Source: CAVTRI01 sp963737075 (GTDB lineage Bacteria; Actinomycetota; Acidimicrobiia; Acidimicrobiales; Palsa-688). Taken from it: DNA of 64,000 nt. A program made the position numbers and the translations under genes. Where the stretch lies: contig CAVTRI010000002.1 of assembly GCA_963737075.1 (NCBI GenBank), positions 2,232,001-2,296,000 of the forward strand, given 5' to 3'. This document shows, piece by piece, positions 23,662 through 31,775 of the stretch. The notes beneath the pieces are model-generated. The model was not told the origin of the DNA. It worked only from the letters and a program-made list of their open reading frames with translations, and ran no database searches. Numbering within the stretch: the first letter of the stretch is position 1; each line of letters opens with the position of its first letter.

Positions 23662-23686
23662 TTCATGCTCTACTATGACATCTAGG
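23662..23686. other. Right attachment site (attR): displaced copy of the glnA 3' end
   Basis: Differs from 4206-4230 at three positions, each a third codon position that leaves MLYYDI and the stop unchanged. It is followed by a short GCAC-TTTT-GTGC hairpin (23696-23707) where the resident glnA also has a TTTT-loop hairpin. No glnA coding sequence precedes it, so it is an attachment-site copy and not a gene remnant from duplication. Confidence 0.75.
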
Positions 23687-23722
23687 CCTTGACCAGCACT
23701 TTTGTGCCGGAACCCCTCCTGA

Positions 23723-23741
23723 TGTCCGCGAAATGTCCGCG
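23723..23741. promoter_or_regulatory. Paired CGGACA arm-like site, minus orientation
   Basis: Read on the minus strand, two CGGACA units are 11 bp apart, the same spacing as the TGGACACA pairs at 4277 and 23537, but with a different base context. It may be the arm site of the second, decayed integrase. Confidence 0.35.
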
Positions 23742-23786
23742 AGCGCTCAGGTTTGAATGGGCGAAAGCACCGTCGGCTCGGCGCGC

Positions 23787-24005
23787 TTAGGGACCCGCAG
23801 CACGCGCCCTTCTGGCAGCCGATTGGTAGAGAGCCACTCGATCGCCCGTGACGAGGATCGCTCGCTTGGCATGGGCGTACGCGATCAGGTCGAGGTCTTC
23901 GGTATCGCTGAGCCTCGCCGCCAGCGCCGTCCAGCACTCGTGGCGTCTGGCGCGGAGTAACCGGGCGACTTCAACGGGCACGCCGTGGTCGACGAAGAAG
24001 CGCAG
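23787..24005 (-). pseudogene. DUF5615 PIN-like toxin, frameshifted and without a normal start
   Basis: The frame LRFFVDHGVPVEVARLLRAR...LDLIAYAHAKRAILVTGDR is the DUF5615 PIN-like fold (Asp in RFFVDHG, Asp in VTGDR). Two oddities. No ATG, GTG or TTG lies between the antitoxin stop and RFFVD; only CTG 24005, behind an AGGAGACGAG ribosome site, fits. After GDR the frame goes to nonsense, whereas a one-base change at about 23832 continues EWLSTNRLPEGRVLRVPK to a stop near 23751. Pairs with the DUF433 gene upstream. Possibly inactive. Confidence 0.65.
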
Positions 24006-24016
24006 AAACTCGTCTC

Positions 24017-24652
24017 CTAGCCAGCTTCGGCTAGGGCAGCTGTGACGTCAGCTGCCGTCAGGCCCGGGTAGTTGTCGAGAATCCGCTTGAGATCCCAGCC
24101 GGCTGAATGAAGGCGAACAACCGCCTCGACAGGGATACGGGTCCCTGCGAAGACCGGCTTGGATCCCAGCTTTCCGCGGCGGCGCTCGATCAACCCGGCG
24201 CGGCGGCGGCTCTTGTAGTCGCGCTCGGCCGCGGCAGTCAGCTCTTCGCCGAAGCGCTGCAGGGGGAGGGTTCCTTCGAAGATGATCTGACCCGTGATTG
24301 GGTGGGCCCACTCGCCGTTACCCGTCTGAATGACCACGTTGTCACCGCGACGGCCCCCGCCAGCGATCACGGCAAATCGGACCGTCGCGAGTGGTGAACT
24401 CAATCCGGCCTTTCGCAGTTCCTTGACGATCCGGCCAATGAGCTGGAGCGAGAGGCGATCGCGAAGCCAGAGGGCGACTCGAACCTCTAGCAGGTTCGGG
24501 AAGGACCAGAGCCGGACGCGCCCCCGGCCACGAGCCTCGTCGACGTCAGCGCTGACGATCCCCCGGTCCAACCAGTACGCAAGCCGTCGCCTCGACACGC
24601 CGGTGATCCGAATCACCTGATCCGTCGTAAACGATTCCACGCTGCCAACCAT
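24017..24652 (-). CDS. DUF433/MerR-like antitoxin
   Basis: 211 residues from ATG 24652 with GGAGGTGAACCC upstream. The N-terminal MerR-like DNA-binding part (FTTDQVIRITGVSRRRLAYW) is followed by a dimerisation region. The C-terminal DUF433 domain has the family hallmark SKPVFAGTRIPVEAVV...LDNYPGLTAADV. DUF433 proteins neutralise DUF5615 PIN-like toxins and probably autoregulate. The reading frame is open upstream into the decayed integrase, so a fusion is formally possible, but the ribosome site and domain start argue for ATG 24652. Confidence 0.82.
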   Translation of the reverse strand: MVGSVESFTTDQVIRITGVSRRRLAYWLDRGIVSADVDEARGRGRVRLWSFPNLLEVRVALWLRDRLSLQLIGRIVKELRKAGLSSPLATVRFAVIAGGGRRGDNVVIQTGNGEWAHPITGQIIFEGTLPLQRFGEELTAAAERDYKSRRRAGLIERRRGKLGSKPVFAGTRIPVEAVVRLHSAGWDLKRILDNYPGLTAADVTAALAEAG

Positions 24653-25390
24653 GGGTTCACCTCCGATGAACACCATAATGTGCTCATTCCCCAGTGTCTG
24701 GCCAATTGCCGGCTCGTTGTCGGTCGGGGACAGAGCGGATTCGATCGCCTGACGGGTGCGGTCGTCCTCGTCCCGAAACAGATGGCCGTACACGTCGAGG
24801 GTCACCTTGGCCGAGGCATGACCGAGGCGGGTCTGAACGACCTTGATCGATGCGCCCGAGCGAATGAGCGTGGAGGCGTAGAAGTGCCGAAGATCGTGAG
24901 GTGTTGCCCACTCGGGGGGTCCGGCCTTGGCGCGCGCCTTCTCGAACATCACGCCGGACGGATATTGCTGGATCGCGCCGCCCCGTTCGTTGGTGAATGT
25001 CAGCCCGAATTCAGGATGCGCGGGCCACTCCTGAAGATGAGTGGCGATTGCCTGACCCACGATCTCCGGCAGCGGTATCGACCGGTATGACGCCGACATC
25101 TTCAGCGGTCCGAGCATCACCCCCTTCGTACGACCCTCACCAGCTGCTGGTCTACGCGCACGATGCGCTTGAGGAACTCCAGGCGGTCGATGGCCAAGCC
25201 GAACAACTCCCCGGGTCGAAGGCCCAATCCGCCCCGGACAAGACCACTGCCGGTACCAGCGCAGGACGGGACCGACAAGGGCGAGAATCTGGTCCGGCTC
25301 GAGCACTTCGTCCACCGCTTCGGTCGGGGAGCGTGGCAAACGGATATCTATGCATCGCGAAGCAGCGACGATCCCGGTGGTGGAAGCGAG
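24653..25390 (-). pseudogene. Decayed tyrosine integrase (second element)
   Basis: The C-terminal half is in one frame and matches the first integrase closely: ATPHDLRHFYASTLIRSGAS, VVQTRLGHASAKVTLDVYGH, DRTRQAIESALS. Upstream, pieces such as VAASRCIDIRLP and DQILALVGPVL match in other frames, so at least two frameshifts lie between about 25130 and 25330. The catalytic Arg box (GLRPGEL) is destroyed. The C-terminus has no stop and reads into the DUF433 gene. Confidence 0.85.
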
Positions 25391-25673
25391 CCCATCGGAC
25401 TTGCCGCGGTCTCTGGCGGAGCACAACACACATGCCGTTTCCTCGCCCCGCGATCGCAGCTCGTCCGCAGCGTGGTGTGGGGCAGACGCCCGCGTTGTCG
25501 GGTCGAGCGAACGGCCTGCCACGGTTGGCCGGGGAGTCGCACTGCATGCGCAAGCAGCCGGTGTCGGCGACTCCGCTGTGGTCTTCGAGGTTGGCGACCG
25601 TCGAGTAGATTTTTCGGCGTGATAGGCGTCCGGGCCGAGTGGTGGCGTCCAGATCCCACCGGTGTTCAGGGCG

Positions 25674-26591
25674 ATGGCTGACCGCAAAGATCTCGAGTTC
25701 ACCTATACGCTGATCGATCGCATCGTTCGCCTGAGCCTGGGGGAGCTGACGGATTTCAGCGGAGCCAAGTACGACGGTGATTTTTCCCTCAGTCTCGAGC
25801 AGGCTCAGCGGCGCAAGCACGAGTACATCGCCGAGCAGATCGGGATCGGACCAGGCCGGCGGGTGCTGGATGTTGGCTGTGGGTGGGGTCCGCTACTGAA
25901 CTTCATCCGCGAGGTGGGAGGCACGGGGGTCGGTATCACGTTGTCCTCGGCGCAGGTAGCGGCCTGCCAGCGGCATGGCCTCGACGTTCACCTCTACGAC
26001 GCGCGGAAGGTGACCAGCGAGAGCTTCGGGCCGTTCGACGCCGTCGCGAGCGTTGGCGGCTTCGAGCATTTCTGCTCTCCGGACGAGTACTCCGCCGGGC
26101 GCCAGGAAGAAGTCTATCGCGAGTTCTTCGCGCGGGTCGCGAGCGTGCTGCCTGACGACGGCCGCTTCTATCTTCAGACGATGGTGTGGGGGCGCAACAT
26201 GATCCCGGCGGAGCAGATCGACCTCGACGCACTCAAAGGACTCCCGCCACGGGACTCCGACGAGTACATCCTCGCGCTGTTGGGCCGCCAGTTTCCTGGC
26301 TCGTGGCTTCCCTTCGGCCAGGAGCAGATCATCCGCTGCGCCGATCCGCACTTCCGCTTGTTGGCGAGTACGAGCGGCCGGCTGGACTACATCGAGACGA
26401 TCGGCCAGTGGAACATGCGGATCGGCGCGCCGAGCCTCAGAAAGACGCTATTCAAGCTCCAGCTGCTACCCCGCTGGCTGACTAGCGCCGACTTCCGGCT
26501 TGCGTTCACGTCCGGCGTGAGCGCCAACAAGGTCTGCTTCGAGCGGGAGCTCCTGGACCACTACAGGCTCGTATTCGAGAAACAGCGATGA
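25674..26591 (+). CDS. SAM-dependent methyltransferase, cyclopropane-fatty-acid-synthase family
   Basis: 305 residues from ATG 25674 (an in-frame GTG 25662 is the alternative). SAM-binding motif VLDVGCGWGPLLNFI (about 64-78), then GVGITLSSAQVAACQ, VASVGGFEHF and YREFFARVASVLPDDGRFYLQT. This is the order found in mycolic acid/CFA methyltransferases (CmaA, Cfa), which methylate lipid double bonds or related acceptors. The N-terminal 60 residues differ from classical Cfa, so the substrate is open. It sits alone in relic mobile DNA. Confidence 0.8.
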   Translation: MADRKDLEFTYTLIDRIVRLSLGELTDFSGAKYDGDFSLSLEQAQRRKHEYIAEQIGIGPGRRVLDVGCGWGPLLNFIREVGGTGVGITLSSAQVAACQRHGLDVHLYDARKVTSESFGPFDAVASVGGFEHFCSPDEYSAGRQEEVYREFFARVASVLPDDGRFYLQTMVWGRNMIPAEQIDLDALKGLPPRDSDEYILALLGRQFPGSWLPFGQEQIIRCADPHFRLLASTSGRLDYIETIGQWNMRIGAPSLRKTLFKLQLLPRWLTSADFRLAFTSGVSANKVCFERELLDHYRLVFEKQR

Positions 26592-27142
26592 GCCGAATAA
26601 TGAATAAGCCCAAGCGCCGAATGTCGCATCACCAGCTGTTCCGTAATCACCCGGGAGACCTCGTCCGGCGCGGACAGCGTCTGGACGTCCTGCCGGCCGG
26701 GTATGCCCGCCCTGCTTTTCGCGGAACTCGAGCATGCCTGCCTGCAACTGTCCGGCAAGCATTGGTCACGGATCACACGTCCGCCTTGCCGTGGGTCGTG
26801 GCTCGGTCGGAGTTCGCCGGCTGTGCTCGCCCTCCGATGGTAGGGACTTGCGGGACAGCGCCGAAGCTCCGGACTGTCATCCGCACCAGCTCGCCCTACC
26901 GCCGCAAAGGTGGAACAGGGCACGGGTCTGACAGCTGAAGCTGCATACCATCGCGACCACGACAGACAGTCCCGTCTGAGCGCGCCCAACGTCATGCGCC
27001 CACCCCACCGCAGAAGCACAGATCGACGGCTCCGGGCGGCTAGCGCCACGTCAGGCAACCGTTTGCCATCGTTGGGGCTGACTCCAAGCCGGCGCAAGGT
27101 GGCAGGGGTGCCGCACGGAGAGGGCAGTAGCGTCATTGGGGT
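26592..27142. other. About 550 bp without a recognisable gene
   Basis: Open frames here are short, overlapping on both strands, and show no motif or ribosome site that I trust. The stretch lies between two isolated accessory genes and is probably decayed element DNA. Confidence 0.5.
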
Positions 27143-28072
27143 ATGGGGCTGAACCTGCTCGGCGCAGATGAGGTGAAGCGCATCGCGCTGCACGTGTTGG
27201 AGTCGGACGGCGTGACGGTCGAGCGGCGTCTTGTCGGCTTCGGTAATGAGAACTGGAGGGTGCGTGAGTCCGGTGGGTCTCGATACGTGCTCAAGGTCGG
27301 AGACCGAGGCAACGAGGCGAAGTGGCGTTCGTCGCACGTCGCCTACGGGCTCGCAGCGGCAGCAGGGGTACCGGTTCCTGAGCTCGTTCATGTTGGCGAG
27401 TTCGATGGTTACTTGGTGAGAATCTTCACGTGGATCGATGGACTCACTGCAATTGACCTCGCCGGCGACGCGGTACGACGTGGTCGCCTCGTGCGATCTG
27501 TTGGCGACGCTGTGCACACACTTCACAGCATCGAGCGTGAGGGGTTTAGCTCTCGCCTCGACGGGTCGGCGCCATCGTTTCCGACATGGAGGGGCTACAT
27601 CGAATACCGCCTCAGACAGATACGAGCGCGTTGCGAGATTACCCAGGCGGTCGACGACGGACTCTTGAATCAAGCCTGCCAGGCAGCGACCGACTTAGCG
27701 GCCGAGGTCACCGACAGCGCCGACGCAGTCCTGTGCCACCGGGACCTCCACCCTGACAACCTCATCGTCGACACTGACGGCACGCTGATTGGCATCGTCG
27801 ACTGGGATGGAGCAGAGGCGTGGGACCGCGCTGGCGACTGGTTCAAGCTTGAGTTCGAGCTGCTCAGGGTCTGCCCTGACGGCGAGGACGATCTGCTCGC
27901 CGCGTATCTCGACGGTGGCGAGGTTCCGCCGAAGTGGACCGAGCGGCGTCACTTGGTGCACCTCGTCGAGGCGCTCAACATCCTGCCGAACGCCATTTCG
28001 CAGGCATGGGATACCGACTTCTCCGACCGGGCCAAAGCGCACCTGATCAACCTGGTGGCCCGCGCGGGATAG
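27143..28072 (+). CDS. APH/choline-kinase-like phosphotransferase
   Basis: 309 residues from ATG 27143. Aminoglycoside phosphotransferase fold: nucleotide loop and lysine region (RLVGFGNENWRVRESGGSRY, VLKVG), the Brenner motif LCHRDLHPDNLIVD (about 196-209) and the metal-binding GIVDWDGAE. Such enzymes phosphorylate small hydroxylated compounds such as aminoglycosides, choline or homoserine; nothing here fixes the substrate, and resistance should not be assumed. Isolated accessory gene in the second relic. Confidence 0.82.
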   Translation: MGLNLLGADEVKRIALHVLESDGVTVERRLVGFGNENWRVRESGGSRYVLKVGDRGNEAKWRSSHVAYGLAAAAGVPVPELVHVGEFDGYLVRIFTWIDGLTAIDLAGDAVRRGRLVRSVGDAVHTLHSIEREGFSSRLDGSAPSFPTWRGYIEYRLRQIRARCEITQAVDDGLLNQACQAATDLAAEVTDSADAVLCHRDLHPDNLIVDTDGTLIGIVDWDGAEAWDRAGDWFKLEFELLRVCPDGEDDLLAAYLDGGEVPPKWTERRHLVHLVEALNILPNAISQAWDTDFSDRAKAHLINLVARAG

Positions 28073-28089
28073 AACGCGGACCCGGCGGG

Positions 28090-28159
28090 GAGATGCACCG
28101 CTGCGCCCTCGACGACCTCAAACCAGCCGTGCGAGCACATGACGGACACCAGCTCGGCG
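28090..28159 (+). pseudogene. Relic tail of an AICE-type NUDIX gene
   Basis: The frame reads CALDDLKPAVRAHDGHQLGG, close to the last residues of the AICE NUDIX protein at 10180 (LDALDERGPAVRAHDGHHL). The Nudix box itself is gone. About 70 bases only, so the call rests on one conserved tail. Confidence 0.45.
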
Positions 28160-28374
28160 GAACCCGCAGGAGGCAGACGCATCGCGCCGGGGTCCGTGAG
28201 GAGGCGTGGCGGGGGACAGCGGGCTGATCGTTAACCCTATGACGCTCCTTCTAGAGTCGATTCCACCGCTAGGGCGTGGCCGGGTCGCGGTAATGGGAAC
28301 GGGGACGACTCGGGAAGGCAATAAGAGGGTGAGGGCCGAGTGGGGAGGTGAAGCGTGAGCGGGCGCTCTGAAAA

Positions 28375-29229
28375 TCAGCGGTCTGTGGCTCTGCCGCGCT
28401 CGAGAAGCATGCCCGTGCGGGCGGCTTCTAGTCGAAAGGTAGCGGCACTCATCAATTCGTCAGGGTGGGTGGTCAGGACAAAGCGATTGGTCCGAATGCC
28501 GGTTGAGCACCACATCTGCGGCGATCGATGGGTCGACTCCTCCGCCGGTCGTGCCGTCCGTGAGAACCTTGAGCACCGAGGAGCTGATGGGGTCCTTGGG
28601 CGCCGATGGTTCGTCGCCCAGCGCCGGTGGCCAATTGCGGCCCGATTCCGTGATATGGGTGTTCACTAGCCCGGGGCAGAGGACCGAGACGCCCACGTTG
28701 ACGTCCGCCAGTTCGAGTTCTCGTCGCAGCGCCTCGCTCAGTGCCAGGACGGCGTGTTTGGTCGCCGCGTAGGGTCCTAGAGCGGGTCTGGCACCCCACG
28801 CTGCCAGGGAGGCGGTGTTGACGACATGGCCTCGACGAGCCTGGGAACGAACGTCCGGATGCCATGAATCACACCCCACAGGTTGACGTCGATGACCCAT
28901 CGGTAGTCCCGGACCGGGGTCTCCCACAGGCGCCCCAGGTGTCCACCGACTCCCGCGTTATTGCACACCACATGGAAGGTGCCAAACCTCTCGATGGCGG
29001 CGTCGGCTAGGGCTTCCACCGAAGCCGGGTCGCTCACGTCAGTAGTTACGGCTTCCAAATCGGCGCTGTGGGCGCCGAGGTGACTGGCAGCGGTTTGTAA
29101 GGCTCGTTCCTCGACGTTCGCCACCACCACCTTCATTCCCTCAGCCAAGAATCGTTCGGCCAGGGCACGGCCAATGCCGCTGGCTGCGCCAGTCACGACT
29201 GCGACCTTCTGCTTCAAGTCGTCCATCAT
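28375..29229 (-). pseudogene. Short-chain dehydrogenase/reductase with two frameshifts
   Basis: From ATG 29229: Rossmann glycine motif TGAASGIGRALAE, NNAG in VVCNNAGVGG, and NTAS then YAATKHA (catalytic Ser and Tyr-x3-Lys), so all active-site residues are encoded. The frame changes near 28835, between FVPRLVE and GHVVNTAS, and again near 28505, after DVVLN, where GIRTNRFVLTTHPDEL continues to the TGA at 28375. Joined, it gives a normal 280-residue SDR. Two indels make a pseudogene likely, though sequence errors are possible. Confidence 0.82.
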
Positions 29230-29457
29230 TGGTCGTCCCCTTCCTCAAGGCGCATTCCGCTAGTACCAGTCGACCTCGAGATAGCACCCCTCATTCAACT
29301 CGAGAAGCACGTCGAAAGCTTGCCCGCGAGGCACAGTAGTTCATCGTAAACTTTGATCCCGCACCCAGACCGGTGGATACCAGCGGCGCTCCCGAATTTC
29401 GTCAGTGCCCGCCGCGGGTTACTTGGCAGGTTGCCGCCAGCGAGGAGCGGATTGGAG
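29230..29457. other. Intergenic gap
   Basis: Lies between the SDR start and the end of the first VOC gene. I see no convincing gene, repeat or structure. Confidence 0.4.
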
Positions 29458-30033
29458 CTATGCGTCTGTCGTCGTGAGGGCGGTGGCCGGCGCGTGCCGT
29501 ACGTCGCTCTCGTCGAACACGGTCGTCCAGCACGCGAACTCCAATTTCGTCCCGTTGGGATCGGTGAAGTAGATCGACCGGACGAACACATCGCCTCCGT
29601 CCGTCGCTGGATCGTAGTCCGGCTTGTGACCGCCGTCGCGCGAAGTGCAGTGGTTGACGATCTGCGTGACCTCGACGCCCTTCTCCACCAGCCTTTGCCG
29701 GTACTCCTCGAGACGTTCGGCGGGCACATCGAAGGCGAGGTGGTTCATGGTCCCGATGGCAGTCATGCCACGAGCACTCTGGAGAGACTCGCCGGGCACG
29801 CCTTCGGGAGCTTCCGGGAACCAAAAGAAGGCTATGCCGTCGATGCCGTTGCCCATGTCCAAGAAGAAGTGCTGGCCACGGCCACCAGGAAGCTCGAGCG
29901 TCTTTACAAGCTTCATGCCCAGCACGTCCGCGTACCACGCCACCGTCTCGGACATGTCACGGCAGACCAGAGCCAGGTGGTTGAACCCTCGCAGTTCGAA
30001 CTCGCTGTTGGTGTTCCGGCCGTTCGACGCCAT
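29458..30033 (-). CDS. VOC-superfamily (glyoxalase/dioxygenase-fold) protein
   Basis: 191 residues from ATG 30033 with AAGGAG upstream. Two beta-alpha-beta-beta-beta modules: GFNHLALVCRDMSETVAWY (metal His about 18) and, after an insertion, MNHLAFDVPAERLEEYRQRL (second His), ending SIYFTDPNGTKLEFACW (Glu). The His...His...Glu set fits a metal-dependent VOC enzyme such as an extradiol dioxygenase or isomerase; the substrate is unknown. Co-oriented with a second VOC gene upstream and the broken SDR downstream, which suggests a small catabolic set. Confidence 0.85.
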   Translation of the reverse strand: MASNGRNTNSEFELRGFNHLALVCRDMSETVAWYADVLGMKLVKTLELPGGRGQHFFLDMGNGIDGIAFFWFPEAPEGVPGESLQSARGMTAIGTMNHLAFDVPAERLEEYRQRLVEKGVEVTQIVNHCTSRDGGHKPDYDPATDGGDVFVRSIYFTDPNGTKLEFACWTTVFDESDVRHAPATALTTTDA

Positions 30034-30173
30034 GGGCGTTCTCCTTCAGTCGAGTCGCGCGAACTATACATCGTGATGTGGTCGGCTTTCATCGAAGAGC
30101 GCGGCCGGTGGGAGATGCAAGCAGAGGAGGCAACCATCGCCTCCTTCGAGCCATAGGACCTTGAGATTGCGCT

Positions 30174-30566
30174 CTACGTGAGGTCGTGAGCGATCTCCCA
30201 AATGTGACCGGCGGGGTCGGTGAAGCTGGCGGTGCGCATGCCCCATGGCCGGTCCACCGGCCCGTTGAGCAGCTTTACGTCGTGGCCGGCTAGCTCGGTG
30301 CAAGCGGCGTCCACATCGTCTACGAAAACGGTGAAGACGCACCGCGCCCCGGCGTCGCGGGGTGCGACGGCCGCCGGTGCTATCAGCTCTGGGGCCGCGT
30401 TGACATCGAGCAGGTTGATCATCATGTTCGCCAACTTGAGCACGGCGGAGTTCTCGTCCTCGAAGAGCACCGGCAACCCGAAGACCTCTTGATAAAAGGA
30501 CTTGGTCCGGAGCAAATCTTCTGCGAACACAGTGATGACATCCATGTTCTTCAGTGACAGGTTCAT
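30174..30566 (-). CDS. VOC-superfamily protein, single-domain type
   Basis: 130 residues from ATG 30566. One VOC unit repeated in pattern: VITVFAEDLLRTKSFYQEVF and CVFTVFVDDVDAACTEL, ending ASFTDPAGHIWEIAHDL. The first metal position (normally His) is Val-Ile-Thr here, so it may bind a ligand without metal, like bleomycin-resistance-type proteins. It is about 140 bases upstream of the larger VOC gene, on the same strand. Confidence 0.82.
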   Translation of the reverse strand: MNLSLKNMDVITVFAEDLLRTKSFYQEVFGLPVLFEDENSAVLKLANMMINLLDVNAAPELIAPAAVAPRDAGARCVFTVFVDDVDAACTELAGHDVKLLNGPVDRPWGMRTASFTDPAGHIWEIAHDLT

Positions 30567-30705
30567 GTCTTCTCTAACGTTGATGCGGACGGGAAATCAT
30601 CGATGCCTGCGCCCAGTGCAGCCGAGCGCGCACCGATCGACTGGCGAGACATCCACTTCAACGACTCTATGAAACGTCCTGCGTCTTTGATCCCTTGGTG
30701 GGATG

Positions 30706-31629
30706 CTACGTGCGGAACGCGGCGTCGCCGCCACGGGGCAGATGTTTGCTTGCCCGTGAAAGCAACTGGCTGGCTTGACCAGCGCCGGTTTGAAGCAGTT
30801 CGCCGCTCTGGCCGACTCCGGTTCGAAGCAGCTCGCTAGCCTGACCAACCCCGGTGTGCAGGAACCCTCCAGCCTGGCCAACCCCGGTTTGAAAGTACTC
30901 CCCGGCGTGCCCGGCTCCCATCTGCAGCGCAGAACGGGCGCGACCGGCGCCCTCCTGGGCTGCCTTGTACGCCTTCTGGGTAGCCTTGGCAGCGCGTTTC
31001 TCCGCCTTTCGTAGATCCACCTGCTGGGCGCGCTCCAGGGCACGCTGGGCCTGGGCCGTTGCTCGCGCCGCCGCTCGATTGGCGGTGGCTGCTCGTCCAC
31101 TCCTCGCCTGGGCCATCAATGCTGCGGTCATCGCGGTTTTGCGGGCTTGACGGGCGGCCCGACCGCGCCCTTCGAACACCGCTCGTCCTGTCCGGCGTGC
31201 CTGACGTTTTGCTCTCCACCCGAGCGAAGGCGCCCCTTCTGTGTCGACTGCCGCCAGAAGCAGTCCGCCCAGAAGGGCCACATTCCTGAGGAACTCGGTG
31301 CGCTGATGATTCCTCTCCTGTTCGTCGGTCTCCTCCCAAAACCGGTGACCGGCGACCGTCGTAGGGATAACCGAGCCGATAAGGGCCAGCGCGGCCAGGC
31401 GCCGGAACTTCCCGATGGCCAACAGAGCGCCGGCAGCGACCTGTAGCCCGCCGTTGAATCGTACGAGGGTGACCGTGTCCTGGGGCAGCGCCGAAACCCG
31501 TTGGACGACAGGGACCGCCACCGCTTCCGTCTCCTGGACCTTGGTTTCTGGATGCTGGAGCGATTCGAGACCCTCTGCTATGAAGAACCCGGACAGCAGG
31601 GGCCGCGCCACACGTCTCGAGATGGTCAT
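30706..31629 (-). CDS. DoxX-like membrane protein with a C-terminal hendecad-repeat tail
   Basis: 307 residues. The N-terminal 140 residues are DoxX-like: LLSGFFIAEGLESLQHP, LVRFNGGLQVAAGALLAIGK, LAALALIGSVIPTTVAGHRF and a fourth membrane segment. Then comes a long basic, alanine-rich helix (residues about 140-230), and five 11-residue repeats of the form LxTGVGQAxEL (residues 235-289). Hendecads form amphipathic helices that lie on membranes or make coiled coils. The tail is not part of ordinary DoxX proteins, which are about 140-180 residues long. Confidence 0.8.
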   Translation of the reverse strand: MTISRRVARPLLSGFFIAEGLESLQHPETKVQETEAVAVPVVQRVSALPQDTVTLVRFNGGLQVAAGALLAIGKFRRLAALALIGSVIPTTVAGHRFWEETDEQERNHQRTEFLRNVALLGGLLLAAVDTEGAPSLGWRAKRQARRTGRAVFEGRGRAARQARKTAMTAALMAQARSGRAATANRAAARATAQAQRALERAQQVDLRKAEKRAAKATQKAYKAAQEGAGRARSALQMGAGHAGEYFQTGVGQAGGFLHTGVGQASELLRTGVGQSGELLQTGAGQASQLLSRASKHLPRGGDAAFRT

Positions 31630-31775
31630 GCCATGTTTTTACCCCACATGGGGCGGAGCTTCCATCACGCCTGTGAAGTCCCGTGGCAGCCGTGGAGCAC
31701 TCGGAGCTTGCGCGATGGACCGCCTCCTGCCCTCGCCAGCCGGGCGGTCATATCCTCTCGATTCCACTGGCACCT

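Larger units (their letters stand above)
4206..23686. mobile_element. AICE-like integrative element carrying a type I restriction cargo
   Basis: About 19.5 kb bounded by imperfect direct repeats at the glnA 3' end. The minus-strand module int-xis-rep-traB-(two small genes), with a gntR repressor and divergent NUDIX gene, follows the pSAM2-type order of actinomycete integrative conjugative elements. Such elements excise, replicate by rolling circle and move double-stranded DNA with a single FtsK-like pump. The cargo is hsdM-hsdS-hsdR, a DUF5655 nuclease, a nucleotidase and a HEPN pair, all on the plus strand. Two insertion sequences interrupt the cargo, but int, xis, rep and tra appear intact. 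Boundaries are inferred from the repeats. Confidence 0.8.
23687..28200. mobile_element. Relic of a second, related integrative element
   Basis: Right of attR lies a decayed integrase most similar to the first one, in the same orientation toward att, with a toxin-antitoxin pair between. Farther on are isolated accessory genes and, at 28.09 kb, the tail of an AICE-type NUDIX gene. This fits tandem accretion at the glnA site followed by loss of rep and tra. I found no third copy of the att core, so the right edge is a guess. Confidence 0.4.

Noticed and set aside
26561..27673. 370-codon minus-strand frame across 26.6-27.7 kb
   Set aside because: It runs antisense through the phosphotransferase gene and has no motif.
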